Counted from the first letter of the stretch, positions 33,246 to 42,584 are shown. The stretch: DNA of 64,000 nt from Diphasiastrum complanatum (GCA_029204225.1 CM055092.1:69842252-69906251); one strand, 5' to 3'. Made by a program: numbers and translations. The notes: generated by a model not told the origin, from the letters alone.

Positions 33246-34571
33246 GAGAAGAGGAGGCAAAGGAGTTCAAATATCTGCTGAAGATCGTTCTCGTTACAGG
33301 GCAGAAGAAAAGAAAAATGTGAATTTGTGGACAAATGGAACATTATATCCACAAGATCCAAGCACTTTGACACATCCCACATTCTCTTCAATAACTCATT
33401 TAGTTACATGGATATGCAATGGGCATAGTGGATTACTAGGATATTGTAAAAGATTGCAAAACCATGGAAAACAACTTTATATGAATAAAGTTCACTTTTT
33501 AGAAGGTGAATTAATTCGGATATCCTCTTATTGTCAGAATAGAGATTGTTATCTTTAAAAGACGTTAGAAGAAAATGAACAACTTAAAAAAAATAATGAA
33601 TCATTACAGAAGATAGCAATCAATATCAAATCAGAACTAGAGCAAATGCAACCAGTCTTACAGTCTATTTGTATTGAAAACTTACAATTACTGAAGGATG
33701 TGGATCTGGTAAAGAAGAAGGCTGAAAGTAAGAAGCGAAAGCGACAAAGTTACAAGGATATTCATACGCTTTCAAAAGGAGGTTATCGAAATAGAAGAAT
33801 CCGTGCATTCAAGTAAGCATATTCTAAATCTTGTAAGTTTTTCAATGACATTTGGATTTAATTTCAGCTATGGTGATATTCTGTTAACTATCTATTTTTT
33901 TTGCAGATCTGCATTAGTAGCTCCTCGGAATATTAAAGACAATGCTTTACTAGGAATGTCATTGGGCACAATATTGACTTGCAAATCCACTGAGCGTATC
34001 ATGATGAACAATAGGATTTCAAATGTAAAGTGTAAAATAGCAGAGTCTTTGATGGTGGACATTCAAAATATTTTAGAGAAGACTATAGTTCAGGGTGCTT
34101 GTGATTTCAGGTATTAGTAGGGAAGCATATGCAACAATATTTAAACTAATTAGAGAAGCTTTTAAGCAAGTTCAAATTAGAAAAGTCCCAATCCCTAGGA
34201 CATACCACTTGAAGAAAGAGAGGGATACATTAAACATAGGTATGCATAAGATCACTGGAACTCCATTTCATATTGAGGAGGTGTATGAAACCGATGGAAG
34301 ATCGATATTCTATAATTCATCAAACAATTTATTTGCTGATCTAAATTACTTGCTGAGATACATTGTCACATTCTATGATATAACCTATGAAAAGGTGAAT
34401 GGCAAAATAATCATAGTACTTAAGTTAGATGAGTCAGAAATTGTGAAAGGGCAGAAGATGGAAAGGGCTAGTATAACTCTCATGAATGGTGCTCTATCCC
34501 AAACAGAGAACCAAGAAGATTTCAAATTTAGTGTCCAGTCAGAAAAGTCATTGAAGCTCATCTGGGATTGA
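33246..34571 (+). pseudogene. two-exon coiled-coil protein, possibly transposase-like; interrupted
   Basis: Exon 1 (33246-33812) codes for RRGGKGVQISAEDRSRYRAE, then after a TAA at 33556 a predicted coiled coil (KTLEENEQLKKNNESLQKIA...LLKDVDLVKKKAESKKRKRQ) and a basic nuclear-localisation-like stretch. An intron of 94 bp (33813-33906, gtaagc...ttttttgcag) joins in phase to SALVAPRNIKDNALLGMSLG. A frame change at about 34105 leads to 34110-34571: GISREAYATIFKLIREAFKQ, IIIVLKLDESEIVKGQKMER, SITLMNGALS, FSVQSEK. The KLDE...KGQKxERxSxTLMN run recalls a family of large eukaryotic transposase-like proteins, but I cannot name it. The remainder expected of such a protein is absent, and the gene ends convergently against its neighbour. 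Confidence 0.45.
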
Positions 34572-34574
34572 AAT

Positions 34575-35455
34575 GATGTGAATTCTTCATCGGATGGTCT
34601 GTCTCGCCCATTCTCAGCTATATTTGATAAAGTCTTATTCAAGCATTCTTCACCAGTCATAAGACCCTCCTCATCATCAAAATCAATTCTAGCAACAAGG
34701 TCATCTGTCTCAAAATCTACAAAGTCGGAGAATTCGAAAATTGTGCCGGATAATAAACATAGAACCTCGTCCTCACGATAGTCAAAAAAATTTACATAAA
34801 TCAGCAGTAGTAAAATATACATCGTCATTAATATAATATACAGGCAAATTGAAAAGACATTTTGAATCCTCCATAGATTTGGATTCATCATCAGATGTAT
34901 TTTGGCCAATGAAAGAATCTTGGAGAACATCAGTATTTAAATCAATGAAGTCACTTTCTTTATCAGGATTGTCGATAAGAAAGTGACTGATATCCTTAAT
35001 GGCTGATGAACAGAGGAGGGTGCAAAAGGAGGGTCAGCAACAGGAAACTTATCATCATCTGGGATCTAAACTAAAAGAAAAAGTACAAAACCACTCTGAT
35101 ATTCAACCAATCAACATTTCTTGTTGCAATACGGACACATAGAACTACTTTTGAAAACATCAAACAATTTGGTGAACATTCTATCCAGTCTATGTCTAAA
35201 AGCTGGGAAGAAATGAACAAGATCAATATAATGCATGTATTGGAGTTGACCTATGCAGAAACTAGGCTTGCTAAGTATATCTCTGAATCTGACATAATGT
35301 TCATAAAATACATCAGAATTTGGTTGTGCAGTCCTAAAAACATGTAGATATGGCTTGAATAGGCTGTGGAAGTAGTCCAGATTTTCAGTAATCCCAAATT
35401 CACTCAGAAATAAACTCAAGCCTGATTCTCGTGAGGCTGAGGAGGAAGAGGCCAT
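34575..35455 (-). pseudogene. unknown small protein gene with CxxC motif and acidic tail
   Basis: Starts at an ATG (35455) in good context: MASSSSASRESGLSLFLSEF. The 114-codon first part is hydrophobic/aromatic (YFHSLFKPYLHVFRTAQ, FRDILSKPSFCIGQLQYMHY) and ends in MCPYCNKKC, which could bind zinc. A short intron ending 'ttttcttttag' (about 35075) would lead to an acidic region (SDFIDLNTDVLQDSFIGQNT; DFETDDLVARIDFDDEEG; AENGRDRPSDEEF), but two more frame changes are needed, so it is either spliced again or broken. Divergent from the H3-like gene, convergent with the transposase-like ORF. No family recognised. Confidence 0.4.
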
Positions 35456-36289
35456 GGCAGTAGCGTGAATATCTCACTTGTGCGCGCGGGAGAACTGAAC
35501 CAAAACTAACTATTAAAATGGTGCAGAAGATGGATATGTACGGCAGACAGATACAGAATATCGCACTTGTGCGCGAGTAGGTATACTTGCAAGCAAACTG
35601 ATAGCAATGAGCGCGCACAAAAGCGATATGTCGTGAATTTCAAGAACGCAAAAGATAAAAAAATTATTCGGTTTCCGTGCCATCTATACTAAGTTTTTGC
35701 ACGTGTGGTCAACGGACTTATGACATGTGTCTACTTTCAATTCGACAACAGGCGCAGGCATGTGTGAGATGACACTTGCACACGTGTGAAATGACACCTA
35801 GACACGTGTCGCGTGTTCATTTGATTGCTCGTAAACACGTGTCGCTCTCGCATTTGATCATACAAATCCCACACGTGTAGTGTGACAGGGTGACACGTGT
35901 CGCTCTCGCATATGTTCGTACAACTCCCACATGTGTGACAGGACGTTCTTTCGCACGTGCGAACCCTGATATAAAATCATAAATTGCGACGAATTTTTTT
36001 CACTTTTTTTTTTTGCTCTGCATATCGCATTTGTGCGCGTCCTTCACAATCAAAATTCCTCCTACTACCTTCCATGCGCACAGGTCCGATACGTCTTCCT
36101 ACGTGTCACCCCATATCGCACTTGTGTGTCTTTCCTCAAATCTAATCGTTCTCTCTGATATTCGGCTCGCATAGGTCCGATATACCGTACATTCTGTCCG
36201 TACATAGTGGTTCTCTGTGAGTTCTTTATCATCCCTTCCTTCTCATCCTAACCTTCACGCACAAGTCTGCTATCACATAGTTCACGCCC
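35456..36289. promoter_or_regulatory. divergent intergenic region with two palindromic motif arrays
   Basis: Lies between two divergent gene starts. Motif 1, consensus ATATCGCACTTGTGCGCG, occurs forward at 35469, 35558, 36022 and 36113 and inverted at 35611-35629. Weaker inverted forms (GCGCACAGGTCCGATAC and relatives) lie near 36076, 36168 and 36256. Motif 2, ACACGTGT with a palindromic CACGTG core, occurs at least six times at 35698-35900. One unit of 58 bp (cacgtgtcgctctcgcat...) is repeated in tandem from 35836 and 35894. CACGTG is the G-box bound by plant bZIP/bHLH factors. The arrays look like protein-binding sites controlling both genes or serving the element's own protein. Confidence 0.65.
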
Positions 36290-36703
36290 ATGGATAGGAG
36301 AAAGCAGACAAGGAGAGACTTCTTCTCTCTTGGCTCATCCTCATCTCCTGAGGTTGCCATCACACCCCCTCCTAGACCTAGAACGCGCAACCGTAGCAGG
36401 TGGCTCTCTGAGATACACAAGTATCAGAGGTCAACAACTTTGTTGATCCCAAGATTTCCATTCTACCGTGCTGTCCGGAACATGACAAGAAATGATCTCG
36501 GACAGCACGTTAGATTCACACTGAGTGCTCTTCAGTGCCTTCAAGAGGCTATTGAAGATTATATTAGCCTTTTTTTCGAGGATTCTTTTTTGCTTGCCAT
36601 CCATACCAAGAGGGTTACCATAATGCCCAAGGATTTTCTGCTTCTGATGAGAATGAGGGATAGGTACTGTAGGTTACATTGTATCTCAGCCTGCTGCTCC
36701 TAG
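36290..36703 (+). CDS. divergent histone H3-like protein (CENH3-like fold), intronless
   Basis: ATG in good context (gcccATGGATAGG). The N-terminal tail DRRKQTRRD aligns with the H3 tail so that R2, K4, Q5, T6 and R8 are kept and K9 becomes Asp. The tail is about ten residues shorter than H3 and has no ARKS/K27-like segment, having a Ser/Pro stretch instead. Histone fold from residue 37: WLSEIHKYQRSTTLLIPRFP (alpha-N/alpha-1), a loop 1 one residue longer than in H3 (TRNDLGQHVRF), alpha-2 SALQCLQEAIEDYISLFFED, then LLAIHTKRVTIMPKDF with the dimer-interface equivalents H105, R108 and D115 of this ORF intact. Longer loop 1 and MPKDF are CENH3-like, while VTIMPKD is as in canonical H3. The frame ends shortly after the fold, but an overlapping +1 frame continues. 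H3 identity is from motif alignment by eye. Confidence 0.8.
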   Translation: MDRRKQTRRDFFSLGSSSSPEVAITPPPRPRTRNRSRWLSEIHKYQRSTTLLIPRFPFYRAVRNMTRNDLGQHVRFTLSALQCLQEAIEDYISLFFEDSFLLAIHTKRVTIMPKDFLLLMRMRDRYCRLHCISACCS

Positions 36704-37220
36704 ACCAACTCCTGTAGATAGGACTCATCTTCCTATGGAGCATCCTAGGAAGCAGACAACCCCCAAGCATGCTCCTAAGAAAGTGAAGCCTACCCCAGAA
36801 TCCACTGTAGATAATGCTGCTGTTGATAATGCTGTAAATATAGCTACCTCTGTTTTGGATACTCCTATAATTGCTGTAGATACTACACTTCCACCACCTC
36901 CTCCTCCTCCTCCCAATTTCTATACATGTATAGATTCGGATGATTACCTTAAATTTGAGAAAGACATATCGGATGCTATAGATACAATTGGTACTCCTTT
37001 TTGTTTTAGACTAGAAGAACTTGATTTTAGTATTAATTTTAGAGTTCTAGATTGCCTAGATCTCAAAGACAGACAAGATTCTATCAGTGATCCTCTGATA
37101 GAGTCCGGGCTAACACTCTTGCAAGTTGACATTGCAAGAGATTCATCAAACGAGTTGCTAATGCTTAGTAACTTTCTGCTCCAGGCCTTCAAGGAGAATA
37201 ATGACACATTGTCACCCTGA
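36657..37220 (+). CDS. C-terminal extension of the H3-like gene in the +1 frame
   Basis: Open from 36657, overlapping the end of the H3-like frame by 47 bases, to a TGA at 37218. First ATG at 36735. Starts Pro/Lys-rich (AAPRPTPVDRTHLPMEHPRK, TPKHAPKKVKPTPES), then a Pro run (PPPPPPPP, about 36891-36914), then an acidic helical region (DDYLKFEKDISDAIDTIGTP...LLQAFKENNDTL). No family recognised. The tight overlap and protein-like composition suggest it was one protein with the H3 fold, now separated by a one-base indel, or read by +1 frameshifting. No intron that would restore the frame is visible. Confidence 0.5.
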   Translation, partial: GIGTVGYIVSQPAAPRPTPVDRTHLPMEHPRKQTTPKHAPKKVKPTPESTVDNAAVDNAVNIATSVLDTPIIAVDTTLPPPPPPPPNFYTCIDSDDYLKFEKDISDAIDTIGTPFCFRLEELDFSINFRVLDCLDLKDRQDSISDPLIESGLTLLQVDIARDSSNELLMLSNFLLQAFKENNDTLSP

Positions 37221-37750
37221 GTATACTGGCTCGGGCAAGGCTTCAGCCTCCCGTTATTGATGATGGTGCAAAGGATGGTGTAGTTGTACTAAATTAAGAT
37301 CAGAAAAAATATAGATAGCATAGAACAAAAATACATGTATAGACTTCATAGAAAAATATACATTGATATATCAAATGCTGCTCCAGTTTATGAATTTGGG
37401 AGCACAAAATACATGTATAGATGCCCAACTTGGGCTTTCATTTATTGAATGAAAGGGTGTATACAGAGATTTTTACTAAAGTTTATTTGAAACTATTGTT
37501 CTCCCACAATGGTGATTGTTGTAGGTAGATCTTTGCTGCACGTTATCAGCTCCTGTCTTTTTCGCATCTGTGACATGGCAAATATTAGTGAATGTGCAAT
37601 TGTAAATGATGACATTTTCTATTATTTTGTTCTATTTTGAAATGGCAATAAACATAAAGTATTTATGAGTCTTCCATTGATGATAAATCTGAAATATGTT
37701 GGTAGATTGGTTTGTAATAGCATGAGCTCTGTTCTTATAAAATCAAGCTT
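37221..37750. other. intergenic, no gene
   Basis: AT-rich 3' region between two convergent genes. The phrase 'aaatacatgtatag' occurs twice (37328, 37410). No other structure. Confidence 0.4.
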
Positions 37751-38852
37751 CTAGTGCTCTTCCACCTCAACCATAGTCAAATATTCCTCATTGTAGATAA
37801 TGCTTATCTCCATTCGGTTTGTGTGACCATTTAGTTCAAAGTCTTGATCCAGTGGTAGCCATGTACCTTCAATTTTCTTGTATCTCTGGTAGCTAAATGT
37901 GAGACTGAGCATTTGCTTTTCGATATGATAACGAAAGATCATTGAGGACTTTTTAATCCTGCATTCTATGTCATTATTTGTTTTACTATCCCAGCCTTGA
38001 TCCATGAGATCTGACAAAGTCTCATCTGATAAATCCTTGCAAACAAATAAAGTTGGTGTCCTACGAATACTAGCACTCGAGAAAAAATCAACAAATGTAT
38101 GCAATGAGATAAACCAACTTAGGTGAACAATTTTCGAGCCTGTGCTTATCTTCATAGCATTTTTAATATCAATGAATAGCTTGCATCTCAAGGATTTAGA
38201 AACAATGCTGTCAGGAGTAGGCCACTCATCACTTTGAAAACTAGGCAATGGAATTGCTTCGAGCTTGCCAAAACCTCCATCTGTTTGTGGCGTATATAAA
38301 GATTCATAAAAATAGATACCACAATCTGCAAGTTCCTTTGGACTTCTTCCTCTGTATTGTAGCTTTCCAACATCAGAGTGAATCACGTCTAATATTCCTG
38401 CAAGTGATTGTGCGGGCTCCCATTCACTTATGCATGATGGATATAAATCTGAAAGAAAAAAACAATGTTGAAGCATTTAAATCATAATCTGAAGAGCATT
38501 AATAAAGGAAGTCACCTATGATTGCTGTAGTGTGCATATATTTTGATATACTTAAAATTACATTTTTGATGATCATGAGGATGGATATCATGTACTTTGA
38601 TTTTTGAATGCATATATACATGTCGCACTAAGGCTTCTGATATCGATTGACCTCCCGGGGTAGTCTTAAACTCCAAAATTTTTGCTTTCCAATAAGATTT
38701 GTAAGTCATTTTTGCTCTTTTCGTTTGTCGAAAATTGCCCTTTGATGATGGATGCAGCAATACCCATGAGTTCTTCGTATATTTTGTTGGCTTCCAGTTA
38801 TCAGCTTCATCTTTCTCATTGTAAAGAATCACTGGGAACTCTCGCACAAGCA
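37751..38852 (-). CDS. two-exon gene of unknown function in the H3-like gene block
   Basis: Exon 38852-38562 (REFPVILYNEKDEADNWKPT, YTKNSWVLLHPSSKGNFRQT, SYWKAKILEFKTTPGGQSIS), intron 38561-38449 (113 bp; gtaatt...tttctttcag), and exon 38448-37751 (LYPSCISEWEPAQSLAGILD, GKLQYRGRSPKELADCGIYF, FISLHTFVDFFSSASIRRTP, ending YLTMVEVEEH and a stop). The intron is phase 1 on both sides and no stop interrupts about 330 codons, so this is the least damaged gene of the block. The 5' end is unresolved: a stop precedes 38853 and an upstream ATG exon near 38955-38925 does not join in phase. The predicted product is soluble, without signal peptide. No domain recognised. Confidence 0.55.
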
Positions 38853-39499
38853 CTTAATCATCAGATTAACTCTCGCAAGCTTCTCTGTGTCCTAGTCTCA
38901 CTGAGATGGAACTTCAGAGGGCAACGCCATGGTACAGCTCTTCTCGATGACCATGATCGATCGAGCACGAGAATGGTTTTTTAACCTTGATCGTGAAGAT
39001 AAACGAGATTGGTCACTCTTGAAGCGATTGTAGATCTGGGTCTCCTCGCCATTGCTATTTTCAAAGCTTGGGCACCAAAAATCTCTCTGATATGTTACTT
39101 GATTTTAATTTTTCATATCACATTTAATCTAATGTGAATGCCAATATAATCACAGTTACTGCGTATACCATATTTTATGTAACTGTACATACTATATTTC
39201 TATAACTGTAACTAGTATAGTTAGAAAATTTCATTATACTAACCAGCATAGTAAAGTAAATTTAACTTGAGATATTGACGTCGGGCAGATTAGCACGTGT
39301 CGGGCAGGAAAAAGAAACCAATGGGATACGTCCATGCTACCCTGCCCGGACACAAATTTCAAAGTTTTCTATATTGCATTTCTATTTTTTAGCTAATTTG
39401 AACTACATTACGTAGAGTTCAAATCTGTGCATTTTGATTGGGCCTGGTGACGGTCGAAACTAAAGAAAAAAAATAAAAGTATCTTTACAAAGGGACTTT
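38853..39499. other. right flank of the gene block
   Basis: Possible 5' exon and promoter of the preceding minus-strand gene near 38900-39000, then AT-rich sequence and a short patch of gggca/tgccc and ACGTG motifs at 39284-39345. Nothing coding beyond that. Confidence 0.4.
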
Positions 39500-39523
39500 T
39501 TGATATTGAGAACTCCTCTAATG
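39500..39523 (+). repeat. 24-bp direct repeat, right copy
   Basis: Exact match to 31955-31978, same orientation, immediately left of element C's terminal sequence. Confidence 0.85.
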
Positions 39524-39572
39524 GGGTTGATAAGCAAGTCTATGTTATCTTCAAACTAGTTGTGAGGAGGAG

Positions 39573-40019
39573 TGTTAAATTTACGCAAGCTAGTTTGCAC
39601 AATTACCACTTGTAAATAACTTTGAGGCCATGTTGTGGGATGTCAAAAAGCATAGGATACCTTATTCTAAGTCAAATCATTAACCTACCTTTGTCCAAAG
39701 AGTGCATAGATAAGGTAGAGAAAAACTAGGAGCTAAAAACAGCATTTTTCTCATTGTTTTTGGATCTCGAGGCATTGACCCTAAATAGGGTGGATCAAGT
39801 GGATCTTTAGATTAGATGTTAGGGTCAGATGAATACATAGAAGCCCTAATATGCTCAGATCCAAGCTCTACTCTACATGTATAAATATGTGATGGGATTT
39901 CCATCCAATTATGAGCAAATCGAGATTTTCCTTCTTGACTAGTTTGAGTCTATGATTTGATTGATGAATGCTATTGGCATATAACTTTTTGTGATGATTG
40001 AATGAGTTTGGAGTTGCAA
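39573..40019 (+). repeat. element C 3' LTR, right-truncated
   Basis: Begins TGTTAAATTTACG directly after a purine tract (tgtgaggaggag, 39561-39572). Includes a TATA-like 'gtataaata' at 39880 and the 131 bp shared with the 5' LTR remnant. Stops at 'gagttgca' where a different copia coding fragment begins. Confidence 0.7.
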
Positions 40020-40400
40020 GAGGAATAGTTAGAGTTGAATTAAAAAGAGGTGAAGTCAACAAGTTATTGTCCAACATTCTCCACGTTCCAAATCTAACAA
40101 AAATCTACTCTCAGTTAGCGAAATCACTGATTCAGGTCGGAGAGTAAAATTCCACATACATAAGGCTGCACAATTCTTGACAAATCCTGGAACGTTCTAG
40201 CCTTCAGAAGAAGAAGCGACTATCTTTACAAACTCAGCCAGTGCTACTCTTCTAACAGTCAAGCTCTTCACACTACCACTTCTGAATCAACTGATATGTT
40301 GTGGCATTTCAAACTTGGCCACCTCAATTTCAATAGTATCCAGCAAATGTCTGCTCAAAGACTACAACAAGATCTGCCTTCTGTTACTCTAGTTCTCTCG
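40020..40400 (+). pseudogene. copia protease/pre-integrase fragment
   Basis: RGIVRVELKRGEVNKLLSNI and LHVPNLTKIYSQLAKS match the C-terminal part of copia protease. After shifts, MLWHFKLGHLNFNSIQQMSA (40296-40355) matches GAG-pre-integrase (family WHxRLGHxN). Many stops. From a copia lineage different from element C. Confidence 0.65.
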
Positions 40401-41438
40401 GTGCTCTACCTTACCGTGATTGTTGATGAAGAGAAAGCTTGTGAATGTTCCTGGAAGAGTAATCGTATGAACGATACTGCAAACAAGGTAAGGATACTAT
40501 CGGTGACTTGTACAATAGTAACTCGCTGTTAAAGGAGGATATATGCTAAGCTTTGTAGTGTAGAATGAATGCTCACAGTTTGTTGTGATTACTTTTGTGT
40601 AATAGCAAGTTCTGGCTTGCAATCTTTTGGTTAGATACCTCTACAATCAACGCTGATTCAAGGAGCAGAAGTGGGCTTTTTCACAGGTATTACACCAACC
40701 GTTCTATGCTTATAGTAGGTGCTGGACAGTGAACTAGCACATGGTAATGATCACGTTCGTGTACACCAATGATATTGAAGTGGTCATTGGCCAGTGCCTT
40801 CTCTGATGGGACAGCGCCTTTTTATGGCTCATGAATCACGATACTATTTGTGATTTAGTATTACTTTGTGTATGTGCAATGCTCCACACATTTTCATTAT
40901 AAATGGCCATCAGAAATGTGATGGACCGTTGTCGTTTCAAGCGATTTCCAAAAAAACCAGAAGTTATAGCATAAATCTGGATGATATGAATGCTATTTCT
41001 ACACTCGATTGGCTCCAGGTGTATGCTTCTTTAGTATGATTAAATTGTGATGCTATCTGCCTCTGATAACTGGTATGAGTATGGTTGTGATTACTATAAA
41101 GGAAGCGGTATAAAGAATGTTTGGTATGCAATGATGCTCTTGAGAAGAAATGTTTACAATAATTGATAATCAATATGTGATGGGTATGGTAAAGAATGGA
41201 ATGCTCATGAAAATTAGATTGCTACGTTATAAATCTTCGAAAAAACAAGTAACTAACTTTTGGTGAAGACTCTATGAGGTTTAAAGAATACGTTTTATTC
41301 TTATTAATACGAAGTACACTTGACCACATCCTGAAAGCGAATGGCATGGTACTTAACTCAATATTTTTGGTCTCAATGCTTTAGAATGTAGGTGATTCAT
41401 TTAAGCAGCTAAAGATGGATAGTTCACAAGAAATGACT
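40401..41438. other. no gene recognised
   Basis: AT-rich sequence with short frames lacking motifs on either strand. Confidence 0.4.
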
Positions 41439-41832
41439 TCACCTCTCATTCAGGTAGTGTATATCACCCATCCTGATAGTCATGAGATTTTGCTTCAACA
41501 TCATGACTCTTGCATTGTTTACTGACTCAAAGAGTGTCTTCAAGATATTCCAAGCCTCTATGGGTGTAGCAACCGATGCAATATGCAAAATGATATGGTC
41601 TGCAACTGACATGTTAATCATTCCTAGCACTCTTATCACCCGCTTGTCATAATTGTAACCCTTCAATCTCTTCAATGTTCCTTTTGCCTGCTTCAGAAGG
41701 TTCGACAATCATGCTTGGCCTCCTTTCTTCACCTGTCACTAGCTGCCATGTATGCCTCATCATTAAGAGATTTTTCATCTTGATCTTCCACACTGGATAA
41801 TTCTTTCCATTCAACTTGCTTGTCTTGGGCAC
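41439..41832 (-). pseudogene. copia Gag fragment (third copia lineage)
   Basis: Minus strand: MPKTSKLNGKNYPVWKIKMK (41832 down), a frame change at about 41700, then YDKRVIRVLGMINMSVADHI, TPIEAWNILKTLFESVNNAR, MLKQNLMTIRMG. A UBN2-type Gag, cut off at about 41439. About 450 bp of leader lead back to the primer-binding site at 42282, so it belongs to the LTR at 42297. Confidence 0.75.
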
Positions 41833-42281
41833 CCTACAACAAGTAGTCTACGATAAAAAAATTGGCCCAAAATGTCTTCAGATTAAGCTGAAACAGTCAC
41901 AGCTAGTTTTAGCAAACCCTTGCTACCAAAATAAGGAGTTTCCAGGTTCTGTTGAGCTCCTAGACAGCTTGTGGGCTTGATATGAAGTTACAGACAGCTT
42001 CATTGATGCCCAAAACCCCAACTTCAAGACACAACCAAAAACAGATTTGCCAAACCTTTTGGTGAGTTGTACACCAAAAAAACAGCAAAGAAAGCTCAAG
42101 AATGAGCAGTAAGCACGGATATGGGCTCCCAAAATTTGTAACTTTTGCATACGATGTCTAATTGAGGCATGCCGACAGTCTACGGAATCGGAATAGCACC
42201 TTTGAAGCTGATAGAAGCCTTTAAACCACCAAATTCCAGCTTCTCCAAAACTTGACTTTCCTCCCCTACTGAGCTAACATA

Positions 42282-42293
42282 GCTTTGATACCA
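42282..42293 (-). other. primer-binding site of the third copia lineage
   Basis: Minus strand TGGTATCAAAGC, three bases from the LTR end. Confidence 0.75.
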
Positions 42294-42296
42294 TTC

Positions 42297-42584
42297 TGTT
42301 GGAACCTCTCTCATTCAAAATTGGTGATTAAGTACAATGGAAAATTTGGGTCTAGAAAGGGCCGTAATAAATTCGAACTTATCTACCTAACCACTACTCT
42401 AATTTTTACGGCTTTTCTTAATAGTTAGGTACTCGATGCACACAGGCTACACCGGCCTCTATACATACTTTTAAATTCACCGACACAGGCCATCGGTGGT
42501 AGCCGTAATATACAAAATGACATAATACAATAAATTGGGACTATGAAACAAACTCGTTACGACTAACTCGTTTGAGTTCTAACA
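42297..42584 (-). repeat. 5' LTR, third copia lineage (288 bp)
   Basis: Minus strand TGTTAGAACT...AGGTTCCAACA, TG/CA ends with a near-perfect 10-bp terminal inverted repeat. The body matches 62237-62475. Inserted in the ORF that follows to the right. Confidence 0.8.

Larger units (their letters stand above)
32746..39499. other. non-retroviral gene block inside element C (candidate novel mobile element)
   Basis: About 6.75 kb between copia RNase H sequence on the left and a copia 3'-end segment on the right. It contains no Gag, RT or integrase motif. It holds four gene-like units: 33246-34571 (+), 34575-35455 (-), 36290-37220 (+) and 37751-38852 (-), two with clear GT-AG introns. Its right end has repeated gggca motifs (39284-39345: 'cgtcgggcag', 'acgtgtcgggcagg', 'ccctgcccgg'). 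A weak inverted counterpart, 'gcttgcccacaccactgcc', lies at 32773. Terminal inverted repeats are not established and no target duplication was found. Whether it is one element or a composite is inference. Confidence 0.45.
28277..40019 (+). mobile_element. copia element C, rearranged, with a large foreign block inside
   Basis: The ends are two complementary LTR remnants. 28277-28609 is the downstream part of a 5' LTR, followed by a primer-binding site; 39573-40019 is the upstream part of a 3' LTR, preceded by a purine tract. They overlap in 131 bp that are nearly identical (28277-28408 and 39889-40019). Between them are gag/protease/integrase on the plus strand (29307-30785), RT and RNase H blocks on the minus strand (30786-32745) and the non-copia block 32746-39499. 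The overall span is thus one element that has been inverted, permuted and invaded. Confidence 0.65.

Noticed and set aside
34385-34930. 181-codon minus-strand frame as one protein
   Set aside because: Its start is out of frame with the protein-like sequence to the right and its end overlaps the opposite-strand transposase-like frame; only the middle (34790-34575) reads like real coding sequence, so I merged that part into the 34575-35455 gene.
36664-36690. Micro-intron joining the H3-like frame to its extension
   Set aside because: A gt...cag stretch exists but is only about 26 nt, too short for plant splicing, and removing it does not restore the frame.
36725-36916. Gly-rich minus-strand frame opposite the proline run
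   Set aside because: Mirror image of the CCT/CCA repeat encoding Pro; no independent evidence.
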